Source of the DNA: an uncultured Fidelibacterota bacterium
Lineage (GTDB): Bacteria; Fidelibacterota; Marinisomatia; Marinisomatales; TCS55
NCBI GenBank assembly: GCA_913062595.1
Contig: CAJXWT010000002.1
Location: 28,955-92,954 of the forward strand
Direction of reading: 5' to 3'
DNA length: 64,000 nucleotides
Both the position numbers and the translations under genes were made by a program. The notes beneath the pieces are model-generated. The model worked only from the letters and a program-made list of their open reading frames with translations. It was not told the DNA's origin and ran no database searches. Below, piece by piece: positions 43,175-52,223 of this stretch; positions within the stretch are counted from its first letter, which is position 1, and every line of letters starts with the position of its first letter.

Positions 43175-44621
43175 CGTTTTCTCCTTCCTCATCAGATTCA
43201 TCATCAATTTCTTCAGCAGGAACAACAATGGATCTTTCCAATTCAAACATTGCTTTTGTCTTTGTTATACCTGCGACTTCATCCCTAACCACTGAGGGTG
43301 TGATCTGAATGATTAAATTCATTTTCTTTTCCAGTACATCTTTACTGGTAAATAACTTTTCTCCAATAACAGGAATTTTATGTAAAAGCGGAAATTTATA
43401 TACCGTGTTTTTACGGTCACGGCTAATTAAACCACCGATAATAATAGTTTCACCGTCCTTTACTCGGATTACGGTAGAAGATGAGCGCCGTTTCACGCGA
43501 GGAATATTCTTATCGGGACCGATGAACTCAAAAATTGATGATACTTCCGGTTCTACTTTCACCGTAATATCACCATCCATATTCACAGAAGGCAGTACAC
43601 GCATCTTTATACCGACCTCTTCCTTCTGCACCTGCACCTGACCGCCAACACCACCCGAACTCAAAATATAAGGGACAACGTCAACCATCTCAATGTAGGC
43701 CTCACGACCATTAAGCGTAACCAGCTTAGAATCTGCCAGAATCTCGGCTTGGTTATCCTTCAAAAGAAGATCCAGCGTAAAGTCAAAAGCAGTCATTTGG
43801 CGACTGAATTTATTCGGTACAATATTGCTCCCGCTCAAGCGATTAAATACCATTTCAGATGGTTTTTCCTCAAACGGTAATCCGGCATATGTTTCGACAA
43901 TGCCATCACCTGTTTCATTGGCATTTTGGGTAAGGCCCGGTACAGCACTGCCAGCTCCTATCAAACCTGATGGTTCAATTCCATTTTCAGCAAATATATT
44001 AGTATAGTGAGCCAATTTTGACCAATCAATCCCCAGTTTCTCTTCCGCATCAACAGCCACTTCAATCAGCCGTACTTCCAGAAGGATTTGTAATGCGGGT
44101 ACATCGATTTCCTGAATCGCTTTTTCGATCTCAGCGATTTTTTTTGGAGAAGCGTTGATTAATAGTTTATTCCCAGAAACATCAACCTGGATTTTATCAG
44201 TTAGATCCTGCAGAAGGACCTTCAATTCCATTGCATCAGCGTATTTTAATGCGATCACATGTGACGTAATACCGACTTCTTTTGCGAGTTTCTTTGGTTC
44301 AGCAATCAAGAAGGAATTGCCAACAATCTCATAACTCAACCCTACCGCGCGTACGACCAGGTTTATTGCTTGTTGAATGGGGACGTCATCCAAATGAATG
44401 GTCAATTGTTCCTGACGATTCACGTTTGGATCTGTGACAATGTTATACCCGCTTTCTTTCGCCAATATAGATAAGATACTAGGTAAATAACCATCCTCAG
44501 CATGTACGGTGACAAGCTTTTCAGCATCTGGTTTCCTGGTACCAATATTCTTTGTCTCCTGGGCCATTAGAATGAGGCTGAAAACAAATCCGCATAAAAT
44601 TAAATCTCTAACGTACTTCAT
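43164..44621 (-). CDS. pilQ: Type IV pilus secretin PilQ
   Basis: A 485-residue outer-membrane secretin, shorter than proteobacterial PilQ because the N-terminal AMIN repeats are missing. A signal peptide (1-20) leads into an STN/N0 domain (about 35-110, LTIHLDDVPIQQAINLVVRA), one N1-type domain (115-175, HVIALKYADAMELKVLLQDL), and the secretin domain (180-455) ending ILIQITPSVV-like (LIIQITPSVV). An acidic tail (DDESDEEGENDDE) follows. It forms the gated pore through which the pilus leaves. The AMIN-like gene at 15619 is not adjacent. The start lies one base past the pilP-like stop. Confidence 0.92.
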   Translation of the reverse strand: MKYVRDLILCGFVFSLILMAQETKNIGTRKPDAEKLVTVHAEDGYLPSILSILAKESGYNIVTDPNVNRQEQLTIHLDDVPIQQAINLVVRAVGLSYEIVGNSFLIAEPKKLAKEVGITSHVIALKYADAMELKVLLQDLTDKIQVDVSGNKLLINASPKKIAEIEKAIQEIDVPALQILLEVRLIEVAVDAEEKLGIDWSKLAHYTNIFAENGIEPSGLIGAGSAVPGLTQNANETGDGIVETYAGLPFEEKPSEMVFNRLSGSNIVPNKFSRQMTAFDFTLDLLLKDNQAEILADSKLVTLNGREAYIEMVDVVPYILSSGGVGGQVQVQKEEVGIKMRVLPSVNMDGDITVKVEPEVSSIFEFIGPDKNIPRVKRRSSSTVIRVKDGETIIIGGLISRDRKNTVYKFPLLHKIPVIGEKLFTSKDVLEKKMNLIIQITPSVVRDEVAGITKTKAMFELERSIVVPAEEIDDESDEEGENDDE

Positions 44622-44622
44622 T

Positions 44623-45159
44623 TCAATACATTCTCCTTTTTTCCCGGGCTGTGGTCGTCATATCTTTCTCAACAGTTAGACCAGCGACTGGGTAATGAAA
44701 TTCTTTATCTCCTTTGGAAATAACTACTTCTGTTGGATCAATCCAAATCACCTCACCACCGGCGATTGAATCCCCAACAACTACTGTAAAATTTTTATCC
44801 TTATAGCTTATACCAGCATATTGCTGTATACCATCAATAATATGAGTAACACGCAGTTTACCCCGGTTACGGTAACGTAATGAACGACCCCGAGCATCCG
44901 TGAGGTATAATACATTGGTCAGGCGCATTGGTTCTTCTTCCAGAATAAATTTATAATTATCACGATCTTTGATACGTATCTCAAGATATTCAATGACTCT
45001 CTCTAATTCCTTGTCCGTTCCAAACTGTACGTTCGCGGCGCGATCCTTGGCCCTTTGCCATTTTTTATTGGCAGGGACCAGTTTTATACCTGCGGCAATT
45101 ATTGAAACAAGAGCAAAAATGATCAATAAAACCCAGATAGTTCTGTGGCGAGTATTCAT
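44623..45159 (-). CDS. PilP-like pilus alignment lipoprotein/membrane protein
   Basis: A 178-residue protein with one N-terminal membrane span (about residues 8-26) and a periplasmic part. That part ends in a small beta domain (LRVTHIIDGIQQYAGISYKD, VVVGDSIAGGEVIWIDPTEV), the HR or PilP-like arrangement in which a short beta sandwich contacts the secretin. It lacks a lipobox, unlike proteobacterial PilP. Position between pilO and pilQ is the usual pilP slot. Start overlaps the pilO stop by four bases. It could also be described as GspC-like; I call it by context. Confidence 0.75.
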   Translation of the reverse strand: MNTRHRTIWVLLIIFALVSIIAAGIKLVPANKKWQRAKDRAANVQFGTDKELERVIEYLEIRIKDRDNYKFILEEEPMRLTNVLYLTDARGRSLRYRNRGKLRVTHIIDGIQQYAGISYKDKNFTVVVGDSIAGGEVIWIDPTEVVISKGDKEFHYPVAGLTVEKDMTTTAREKRRMY

Positions 45160-45731
45160 GTGGACACCTTTGTTTTTGATTTCACCATCGTCAACGTTGA
45201 TAAATGTATTTCAATAATCTGTTCACGAAGATCCATTTCACTGGCATTACTCTTAATACGTTCGATACCGTTTTTAACATGAAATTCATCAATTGTAACC
45301 AACCGTGGTGATCTTTCCAGTTCAGCCATGAATTTCCCCAATTCATCATAGCTGCATTTCATAATCACCTCGTAAGGCGCTGCAATGTAATTTGTCTTCT
45401 CAATCCTTGGTTTTGGCTTAATATTTAGCAAGGTAATTCCATGCCCATTCATCATTTCCATTAAACTTTTCAAGAAAGGTAAACTAGCATCATCCGCCAA
45501 TGAATCCTGTTTAGATAGGGCAAGATTCCGTTCAAATAATGTATATACCTGTCCAACCCTACTAGCCAGTATTTGGGCACTAATAAGTTGCTCATTCAAT
45601 TCCACTAATTCGTCTTCTAGGTCAAGCAAACCCTCAGGTTTATCAGCAATCACCCAGGTTTGATTTGCCCAAAATCCAGCAGTTAAAAAAGTTACCAGTA
45701 AAGCGAATACACCATTACGCTTGGCCATCAT
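45156..45731 (-). CDS. pilO: Type IV pilus alignment protein PilO
   Basis: A 191-residue inner-membrane protein with a single N-terminal span (about residues 6-24), a coiled coil (LEDELVELNEQLISAQILA), and a ferredoxin-like periplasmic domain (NGHGITLLNIKPKPRIE, then LGKFMAELERSPRLVTIDEF). This is the PilO layout. PilN-PilO heterodimers link the cytoplasmic PilM ring to the secretin. The start overlaps pilN by four bases and the stop overlaps the PilP-like gene by four. Assignment rests on this architecture and gene order. Confidence 0.88.
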   Translation of the reverse strand: MMAKRNGVFALLVTFLTAGFWANQTWVIADKPEGLLDLEDELVELNEQLISAQILASRVGQVYTLFERNLALSKQDSLADDASLPFLKSLMEMMNGHGITLLNIKPKPRIEKTNYIAAPYEVIMKCSYDELGKFMAELERSPRLVTIDEFHVKNGIERIKSNASEMDLREQIIEIHLSTLTMVKSKTKVST

Positions 45732-46330
45732 GACTTTTTCTTCCTTTTCTTAGCTGTGGTTTTCAAAGCAGCTTCTATCTCAAAATGTACGATATTCTGT
45801 CCGCGGATTTTCTTTAGTGATCCCTGACGAAACTTCACTTTGGGGAATTTTTTGGAGAATTCGCGGTTACGTTTCATAAGGTTGATGTAATCGTAGACTA
45901 TCGCATATTCTTCTTCATCCTTGTAGACCACTGAAATACCCTCAATATAAAGTTTTTTATTTCGCTTATTAAATTTGAGGCCCGTTAATGCCATGTCATC
46001 TGGTGTCATCTTGCCGAGTAATTCAAAATTCCTTGCCCATAAAGTGCGATTGCCCTCTAGCTCGGCAAATGAAAGGATATCCTGTTTGGATAAATTCTTC
46101 CCCTGGGCCTGCAGATCACGTATCCGCTGCTTTACATCAGCAATTTCATTTTCCTTTTGGGCAATAAGCCGACTGTAACCAGATCCAATTAAAAAGAGGC
46201 TTGTATTGGCGAAAATCAGGCTTAACAAAATTACAGTAAATACCGTCCAGCGGCCACGTTCTTTCCAGCGTGCTGTTTTGGCTTCTTTACTATCTATCTG
46301 GTTAAGATTTATTATGATGAATTTCTTCAT
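45728..46330 (-). CDS. pilN: Type IV pilus assembly protein PilN
   Basis: A 200-residue inner-membrane protein. The cytoplasmic N-terminus FIIINLNQIDSKEAK resembles the conserved PilN peptide that binds PilM. It is followed by a membrane span (about 30-50), a coiled coil with QKENEIADVKQRIRDLQAQG, and a periplasmic domain that includes MALTGLKFNKRNKKLYIEG. The C-terminus is very basic. The start overlaps the pilM stop by four bases. Function: a cytoplasm-to-periplasm connector of the pilus alignment complex. Confidence 0.88.
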   Translation of the reverse strand: MKKFIIINLNQIDSKEAKTARWKERGRWTVFTVILLSLIFANTSLFLIGSGYSRLIAQKENEIADVKQRIRDLQAQGKNLSKQDILSFAELEGNRTLWARNFELLGKMTPDDMALTGLKFNKRNKKLYIEGISVVYKDEEEYAIVYDYINLMKRNREFSKKFPKVKFRQGSLKKIRGQNIVHFEIEAALKTTAKKRKKKS

Positions 46331-47379
46331 TTACCCAAGCCTCCTCGTATCGCTAAACCAGTGGCGACAGCATATTGATTAGGATTGGATACTTCAAGTT
46401 TTTCATAACCGGCAAGTGTTTGGAACGGATCAAATAGAACTGTGTTCAAGCTAAGCTTATTCTCAATCATTTCCTGAAGACCTTGGGTGGAAGATCCACC
46501 ACCACTCAACATTATTTTAGTGAAAAAACTCTGATTGGTGGTTTTGGCATAATACCGTAGTGATCTTCGCAAATCCTCGATCAGGTTATCAAAAACATTC
46601 CTTTCAGCAACTGCGATATCGCTAAGATCATTTCTCGCACCATTTTGAAAGCTGCTGATACCATTTCTCATTATTTCGTCCTCGGCAGTGATATAATCGA
46701 TATCACGTTTCTCTGATAAGTCCGTAATAAAATGATACCCGCCGGTAGGAATATCTCTTGTAAAGAATTGGTCTTTTCTACCCCACACTACCAGCGAAGA
46801 AGAAACGGATCCAATATCGAGTAAAACAATCGCACCTTCTTCTGGAAACTCATTGCCATTACCAAAAGCATTCGTAATGGCAATGGAGTCGGCGTCAACT
46901 ATGCCGGGCTTGAAGCCAACTTCCTTAAGCAAATCCATATGAGCATTAGACACTTTTTTTGTGCAAGCAACCAGTCCCACGTCAATTTTATCCACTTCCT
47001 TTGGGTTCGGTCCAAAAACCTGGAAATCAATGACTGCATCCGATCCATCCATAGGTATGTGCTTGCGGGCCTCAAAGGTCATAGATGAGAATAATTCGTC
47101 CTCCGGCATATCAATGGTCGTGATTTGCTTTACACTTACATTTGTACCATTTAGACCAGTGACCAAATTCCTAACACGTTTGGGATTAATTTTCATTTCT
47201 CGCATTAATTCCCTTACCGCCATAACCCACAGCGGTTTACCAATCAATTCCGGATCATAAGCTTTGTGTTGTTCTGGGACAAGACGAATACCGGTGTTGA
47301 GCACCTTGGTACCACCTCTTGTTTTCTCCAACAGCACGGCTTTTACAAACTGTCTACCAATGTCTAGACCAAGAATCAT
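46327..47379 (-). CDS. pilM: Type IV pilus actin-like protein PilM
   Basis: A 350-residue cytoplasmic actin-fold ATPase that binds the PilN N-terminus. The first nucleotide-binding loop is GLDIGRQFVKAVLL (residues 3-16), the second is VLLDIGSVSSSLVVWG (about 190-205), and the third is IMLSGGGSSTQGLQEMI (about 292-308). Also present are the FEARKHIPMDG segment and the GLVACTKK-type strand. The length matches the family. The start overlaps the PilX-like gene stop by four bases and the stop overlaps pilN by four. Confidence 0.93.
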   Translation of the reverse strand: MILGLDIGRQFVKAVLLEKTRGGTKVLNTGIRLVPEQHKAYDPELIGKPLWVMAVRELMREMKINPKRVRNLVTGLNGTNVSVKQITTIDMPEDELFSSMTFEARKHIPMDGSDAVIDFQVFGPNPKEVDKIDVGLVACTKKVSNAHMDLLKEVGFKPGIVDADSIAITNAFGNGNEFPEEGAIVLLDIGSVSSSLVVWGRKDQFFTRDIPTGGYHFITDLSEKRDIDYITAEDEIMRNGISSFQNGARNDLSDIAVAERNVFDNLIEDLRRSLRYYAKTTNQSFFTKIMLSGGGSSTQGLQEMIENKLSLNTVLFDPFQTLAGYEKLEVSNPNQYAVATGLAIRGGLGK

Positions 47380-49469
47380 TCAGAAAATTCCTTTAATGTT
47401 AGTGGATCAACTTCACCATAAGACTTTATGATCAAAATTGCTCCACCAGCTAAACTGCTGCTGGTAGGATACATTGGTGGAGGACCAAAATCGCTGAAAT
47501 TGTAATCGTAATGGTAATCTTTATCGTAACCAATTCCGGGAGAGACTGGATATGGCCCTGGCGCATTCCTCTTCATATAACCGCGTTTATCCTGGGAGAC
47601 GGATCCCCAGAGTATCATTTGACCTCTGATATCACTATTGCCTGTCACTTGTGGAAATGCAGAGGCGGGATTACGAAACGGCCCCCGTCCATCACCTTTC
47701 GAGTTTAAAGGGCTTGAAAATTCGGGACCATTAAGTGAATTGTTACTTATAGAATTTTGCCAATAGTGAGCCACAAAGGAATCATTCATCGCCAGAAGGG
47801 CCCCATTGATTATAATATCAGAACCATTGGCTTGGTTTTTGCCCCCATTTTCCATGGTATTGGCGATAATGATATTCGCCCCGGATATAAGACCTAATCT
47901 GTTTTTTGTGCCGTATACAATTTCTCCTGTAATTGGATTGGAATCTTCGTAAAGGATATCATTCATCAGCCAAATGTTGCCCCACACCCGGTCAACTACG
48001 GAAATGTCATCGTGGCGTCTATATTCTGTAAATGTATCTGTTACAATACTGAATTTTCCATCAACTGTACCTCGAACCCTTACTTGCCCACCTTTTACAT
48101 AAATAACGGCAAAATCTGTAAAAAATGTTGTCGATGGAAGAATATCCGGTACGTTATTGGATGGTTCGAAGTCGAAATGATGAAAACCACTGGATTGACA
48201 TACACTGGAACCATCGTTGGGGTGGTTGTGATAGTTGGCAAAATTGTTAAATGGTACAGAGTCATCCAAGCCACCCTGGAATGCTAATGTCACTTCTTCC
48301 CCGGGAGAAAATCCATTTTCAAAAAATTGACTCAAGCTCTGCACACCAAAAACAAATATGCCGCTTACTTGATCTGTTGAATTGAGCACACCAATCCAGC
48401 CCTTATTTGAATCAGGATCAGCTGAACGTACTAGCACAGTATCCCCAATTTCATACATTTCCAACGTATTGCTAGCATCATTACCTTCAATGTCCTCAGT
48501 ATCAATGAAGAGCGTGTCCATAAAGTATACCTGCAGTGTGGAATCATAAGGTCCATCAAAAGCGATACTTTCATTCCCCAACTGTTCGATCTCTGTATCA
48601 ACGTCCCAGTTAAAGTTTGTTGGTGGAGGGCCTGATTCACCAACGGGAGGCATTAGATAAGTCCATTGCGATACAGTGAATCCACCACTCACAAACTCAA
48701 TTTCGGTCATGATCAACGTATCCTTACCCGTACTGCGCCAGAGCATATCATCAGCGGTAAATACATAATTCGCGTTCTCTTTAGCACGTTCAGTAGCATC
48801 ATAAGGTGGATACACACGCACTTCAGCTGAATCGTCCACAGAGCCCCAATTCTGGTCATTACAATTATTTAAGTTTATCCCATTGGCTGCGGAAACAACC
48901 GCCTGGGTGAAATCCGGGCACCCAAATTGGCTCATGGTCATTTGGCCATTGGTATGAACTACGCCTTCTAAAACGTCACTTCCACCAAATGACACGTAGC
49001 TACCGAGCTGTGGACCTCCGCCAGGCTCTTCCGAGTTCGTGAAATACATAAACTTTGAAAAATCTTCAGCAACCAGATTCATTTCTGCCATGCGCTCAAT
49101 CCTTACTGGTTTGCCTAAGGTGTTTCTGAATTCGCTGATACCAGATCCACGAGCATGAAAAATAGTACGACCATCTTCCAGGCTTACATATGTGGAACAA
49201 ACCACATTGCGGTAAAAACCCATTCCTTCCAAAAAAACACCGTCCGCAGCTAACACTACAGATTGATCCACTAATTTTGGTAAAACAGGCAATGCTTCGG
49301 TATTGATCCCTGTTTCAGCCATAAGCAGTGCTTTGGCTTCTTCAAATCGATATTTTTGGGATACAGATGCAGACATGGCATATTTCAGATAACCAGCAGT
49401 AATTAACATACTGACCATTGTGAATATGACAGCAGTAGGTGTAGCCATACCTTTACAATAGTTTCGCAT
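47376..49469 (-). CDS. Large PilX-like minor pilin, unrecognised C-terminal region
   Basis: A 697-residue protein in the slot of PilX. The N-terminus reads MRNYCKGMATPTAVIFTMV and then a hydrophobic helix (about residues 8-28), followed by the KALLMAETGIN motif that resembles the A-x-x-AEAG motif of PilX-type minor pilins. The residue after the possible cleavage Gly is Met, and no Glu5 is present, as in some PilX/GspK members. Residues 60-697 are a very long, Gly/Asn/Asp-rich beta region with a likely repeat-free fold; I recognise no domain. It is four to five times the usual minor-pilin length and may form a tip adhesin. It overlaps its neighbours by 1-4 bases. Confidence 0.75.
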   Translation of the reverse strand: MRNYCKGMATPTAVIFTMVSMLITAGYLKYAMSASVSQKYRFEEAKALLMAETGINTEALPVLPKLVDQSVVLAADGVFLEGMGFYRNVVCSTYVSLEDGRTIFHARGSGISEFRNTLGKPVRIERMAEMNLVAEDFSKFMYFTNSEEPGGGPQLGSYVSFGGSDVLEGVVHTNGQMTMSQFGCPDFTQAVVSAANGINLNNCNDQNWGSVDDSAEVRVYPPYDATERAKENANYVFTADDMLWRSTGKDTLIMTEIEFVSGGFTVSQWTYLMPPVGESGPPPTNFNWDVDTEIEQLGNESIAFDGPYDSTLQVYFMDTLFIDTEDIEGNDASNTLEMYEIGDTVLVRSADPDSNKGWIGVLNSTDQVSGIFVFGVQSLSQFFENGFSPGEEVTLAFQGGLDDSVPFNNFANYHNHPNDGSSVCQSSGFHHFDFEPSNNVPDILPSTTFFTDFAVIYVKGGQVRVRGTVDGKFSIVTDTFTEYRRHDDISVVDRVWGNIWLMNDILYEDSNPITGEIVYGTKNRLGLISGANIIIANTMENGGKNQANGSDIIINGALLAMNDSFVAHYWQNSISNNSLNGPEFSSPLNSKGDGRGPFRNPASAFPQVTGNSDIRGQMILWGSVSQDKRGYMKRNAPGPYPVSPGIGYDKDYHYDYNFSDFGPPPMYPTSSSLAGGAILIIKSYGEVDPLTLKEFSE

Positions 49470-50095
49470 CAGCTTCCTTCCGGTCCACTTACAAGAGATC
49501 TTGGGCTAATATATCGATTGGGCATAAATGCTGTCCGTTGAAACTGTACTAACTCCTTCACCGTGCCCCCCGGAGCGACGGAAGATTCAACTTCAATATC
49601 CATATTAATATTCCAGGTCGAATTAGCGTATCTCGCCAAGTTTGGCCGAATGAAATCAACCTCTTCGGCATAGAAATCTTTTAAGGTTATGGTACGCTGA
49701 TTATTCCCCCGGAAACGCCCTTTAGTAGGAAAATGCAGCTTGCCGTTCAAAGGATCCTGATAATTAAATAAAATTCCTTCCGACGCATTGGCAGTAATAG
49801 TCGTAGATGTCTCATTACCCCAAACATCATATTTCTTGAGTGATATTCGTGAATATCCATCAACCTGTTCCTTATTGATAATCCGGGCCAAGCTTATTTC
49901 TTTCATTATCTCGCGCATAACTACATTACCATAATTGTGAACATCCAATAATACGCTATCATCCTGGTAATGATATGTTACCGTACGAAGGCTTAGCCCT
50001 AAACCGGTCATGATTATCCCTAGTATCACAATTGTGGTCACTAACTCAACTAGTGTTAATCCCGATGCCCAGCGCATGGATTTTGTTTTATTCAC
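49469..50095 (-). CDS. Type IV minor prepilin, PilW/GspJ type
   Basis: A 208-residue prepilin. The class III signal reads SMRWASG followed by LTLVELVTTIVILGIIMTGL, with cleavage after Gly and Glu at position 5 of the mature form, then a long hydrophobic helix. The C-terminal part is beta-rich (RISLKKYDVWGNETSTTI). In PilW or GspJ, such a pilin caps the fibre. The start overlaps the preceding prepilin gene by four bases and the stop overlaps the PilX-like gene by one. Exact subtype is by gene order, not by a specific signature. Confidence 0.87.
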   Translation of the reverse strand: MNKTKSMRWASGLTLVELVTTIVILGIIMTGLGLSLRTVTYHYQDDSVLLDVHNYGNVVMREIMKEISLARIINKEQVDGYSRISLKKYDVWGNETSTTITANASEGILFNYQDPLNGKLHFPTKGRFRGNNQRTITLKDFYAEEVDFIRPNLARYANSTWNINMDIEVESSVAPGGTVKELVQFQRTAFMPNRYISPRSLVSGPEGS

Positions 50096-50559
50096 AAAGG
50101 AAACTCCATCATTACCATTTCAATCTCTTCCCGTTTTACCACCTTATTTGCCGGTGTCGAAAAATCTTCCCACTCAATCCAGGATTTGAGCACGAAACGA
50201 TCAACATTGCTGGTAGAATCAGTGTATAATATTGTTATAGGCTCATAATAAATCTTCGCTGCGAGTTTTGTTTGACTATGTTTATTGCCAAATAAATAAA
50301 CTGTTTCTCCCTGCAGATCTCCCGACCGCTCAATAATTGACAATTTTCCGTCAGCGATACGACCCTTCATCGTTTCCACAAAACTCAGTAATTCTTCTGT
50401 AGCTCTCTCTTTCACGGCAATGGCCCGCAATTCACCACGGGCATGGGTGGCTCCCACTACCATACCATAGGCAGCAATACTTACGATAAGCACGCCAATC
50501 ATAACTTCAATGAAGGAGAACCCCTGCTGAAATCGATGTTGTAATGTTCTATAATACAT
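50092..50559 (-). CDS. Type IV minor prepilin, PilV/GspI type
   Basis: A 155-residue prepilin. The ATG at 50559 gives a short leader (MYYRTLQHRFQQG), then FSFIEVMIGVLIVSIAAYGM with Glu5 present, and a cleavage site after Gly13. The longer frame to 50673 would run inside pilT and give an atypical leader. The mature region contains a beta-rich C-terminus (KLAAKIYYEPITILYTD). The start overlaps the pilT stop by 11 bases; the stop overlaps the next prepilin by four. The subtype is by length and order. Confidence 0.86.
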   Translation of the reverse strand: MYYRTLQHRFQQGFSFIEVMIGVLIVSIAAYGMVVGATHARGELRAIAVKERATEELLSFVETMKGRIADGKLSIIERSGDLQGETVYLFGNKHSQTKLAAKIYYEPITILYTDSTSNVDRFVLKSWIEWEDFSTPANKVVKREEIEMVMMEFPL

Positions 50560-51601
50560 TACTACCGAATAATCTTGGATTCTCGGCAATCTGAGCCGCC
50601 GCTGCACGCCGGATCTTTCCTTGGGATACCAGCCTTTGTAAATCTTGGTCCAGGGTCTGCATTCCTTCCACACCTCCAGCCTGCATCACAGAAGGAATTT
50701 GGTAAATGCGGTCTTCGCGAATGAGGTTTCGAATTGCCGTAGTTGCAATCATGATTTCCAGAGCGGGGATACGACCTTTTTTATCCTTAGTCTGCAATAA
50801 CTTTTGTGCAATTACTGCCTCTAGACTTTCAGACATCATGGAACGGATTTGGCCTTTTTGACTAGCAGGAAATATATCGATGATACGGTCAACGGCCTTT
50901 ACCGCGCTGGCTGTGTGCAGTGTTGACAGCACCAGGTGACCCGTTTCTGCAGCAGTAAGCGCCAGTGAAATAGTTTCCAAGTCACGCATTTCACCCACCA
51001 GGATGACGTCAGGGTCTTCCCGCAACGCTGATCGAAGTGCATTAGCAAAACTATGGGTCGATGCGCCCAACTCACGCTGGTTAATCAGGCATTGATTTGA
51101 ATGGTGAAAATACTCTACTGGATCTTCAATTGTGATGATATGACATTCACGATTCTGGTTCATGTAGTCCACCATGGCAGCGAGTGTTGTACTTTTACCG
51201 GACCCGGTCGGCCCTGTTAACAGAATCAGTCCTCTATCAAGCATGGACATGCTTTCCAGAATAGGTGGGAGTGCCAATTCTTCAAATCCTTTTGGGATTT
51301 CAGGAATTGCGCGAAATACGGCAGCGAGACCGCGTATTTGTTGAAAAAAATTCACCCGGAATCTTCCTTTTCCATCTAAACGGGCACTGAAATCGATCTC
51401 CTTCCGATCCTGGAATTTCGCTATCTGATCATCACTCATCACTTGCGGTAAAATGGAATCCATATCCTCATCTGTTGTTGACGACATATTTAATGGTTTC
51501 ATGATGCCATTAATCCGTACCATGGGAATGGAACCCGAACTCAAATGCAGATCAGAAGCCCCTGATTCAAGGGCATAAGTAAGTAGCTTATTTATTTCCA
51601 T
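50549..51601 (-). CDS. pilT: Type IV pilus retraction ATPase PilT
   Basis: A 350-residue hexameric ATPase that retracts pili. N-terminal PAS-like domain (LLTYALESGASDLHLSSGS) precedes Walker A (LTGPTGSGKSTTLAAM, about residues 128-143), the Asp-box, Walker B (VILVGEMRDLETISLAL), the His-box (GHLVLSTLHTASAV), and the AIRNLIRE motif (residues near 270) diagnostic of retraction ATPases. Its presence argues that the cluster is a twitching-type IVa pilus and not a type II secretion system. The start overlaps the pilin gene stop by one base. Confidence 0.97.
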   Translation of the reverse strand: MEINKLLTYALESGASDLHLSSGSIPMVRINGIMKPLNMSSTTDEDMDSILPQVMSDDQIAKFQDRKEIDFSARLDGKGRFRVNFFQQIRGLAAVFRAIPEIPKGFEELALPPILESMSMLDRGLILLTGPTGSGKSTTLAAMVDYMNQNRECHIITIEDPVEYFHHSNQCLINQRELGASTHSFANALRSALREDPDVILVGEMRDLETISLALTAAETGHLVLSTLHTASAVKAVDRIIDIFPASQKGQIRSMMSESLEAVIAQKLLQTKDKKGRIPALEIMIATTAIRNLIREDRIYQIPSVMQAGGVEGMQTLDQDLQRLVSQGKIRRAAAAQIAENPRLFGSNVL

Positions 51602-52020
51602 TAACTTTCTCTTTCGGTTGTACCATATCCTCTGTAATCACCAGATTCTCGGTCAAATTCTACAACACGACCTTCGCCACCATCCATATCGCCAGTGCTG
51701 GTAGCTATAATTCTACCTCCCTGGTCCGATAGCTGCAGTTCAAACACCCACTTGCGTTTGGTAGATCGATCTACTTCAAGTTGTCCAGAATTTTCCAATT
51801 CCTCAACATCTGTTGGCCATTCACCATAGGTCTGGTAATACATCTTCGCAGCATTATCAATGTTTCCAATTACACTTTTTGCTTCTGTAGCCCTTGCGCT
51901 TTCCACATATCGTAAATATGTCGGAACAGCTATAGCTGCCAGAATAGCCACGATGACCACCACAACCATAATTTCGATCATGGTGAAGCCCGATTGTCTT
52001 TTTTCGCTAGTCTGTTTCAT
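51601..52020 (-). CDS. pilA: Major type IV pilin, PilA/GspG-like
   Basis: A 139-residue prepilin. From the ATG at 52020 (GGAG nine bases upstream) the leader is MKQTSEKRQSG, then FTMIEIMVVVVIVAILAAIA with Glu5. A longer frame starts at 52035 and is less likely. The mature helix is followed by TYLRYVESARATEAKSVIGN, the usual alpha-1 continuation, then a short beta domain rich in Glu and Asp without a visible Cys pair. It is the first gene of the pilus operon, which fits a strongly expressed major subunit. Start and leader positions were checked against the sequence. Confidence 0.9.
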   Translation of the reverse strand: MKQTSEKRQSGFTMIEIMVVVVIVAILAAIAVPTYLRYVESARATEAKSVIGNIDNAAKMYYQTYGEWPTDVEELENSGQLEVDRSTKRKWVFELQLSDQGGRIIATSTGDMDGGEGRVVEFDRESGDYRGYGTTERES

Positions 52021-52223
52021 GAATAATATCTCCATACTGTTATTCAGTGAAATTAATTTTTACTGCCAAACCTTCTTTGGTAAATCAACAATTTTCACCA
52101 AGAAAATCTGGCCTTTTAATTGTACAATAAATTAGGATCATGACTACCCTTTGCACATTAAACGGTTTATGGAAGATAGTTACTTACAGGAAAATGGGTA
52201 CTGTTTTACAGCAATTTACGTGC
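52021..52223 (-). promoter_or_regulatory. Upstream region of the pilus operon with two inverted repeats
   Basis: This 203-base noncoding stretch must hold the promoter for the minus-strand pilus block. Two structures are visible: a perfect 10-base palindrome ATTGTACAAT at 52119-52128, about 100 bases upstream of the pilin start, and an imperfect inverted repeat at 52073-52081 and 52097-52104 (TTCTTTGGT with ACCAAGAA). A TGG-C pair at 52063-52067 recalls half of a sigma-54 site, but no -12 GC pair follows. No clear -35/-10 pair was found. The assignment of function to either repeat is inference. Confidence 0.35.

Noticed and set aside
37486..52020. Type II secretion system instead of type IV pilus
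   Set aside because: pilT with AIRNLIRE, plus pilM-pilN-pilO and a small secretin, indicate a pilus; no GspL, GspM or GspC set is present.
52060..52080. Possible sigma-54 promoter of the pilin gene (TTGGCA on minus strand)
   Set aside because: The -12 GC pair at the required distance is absent.
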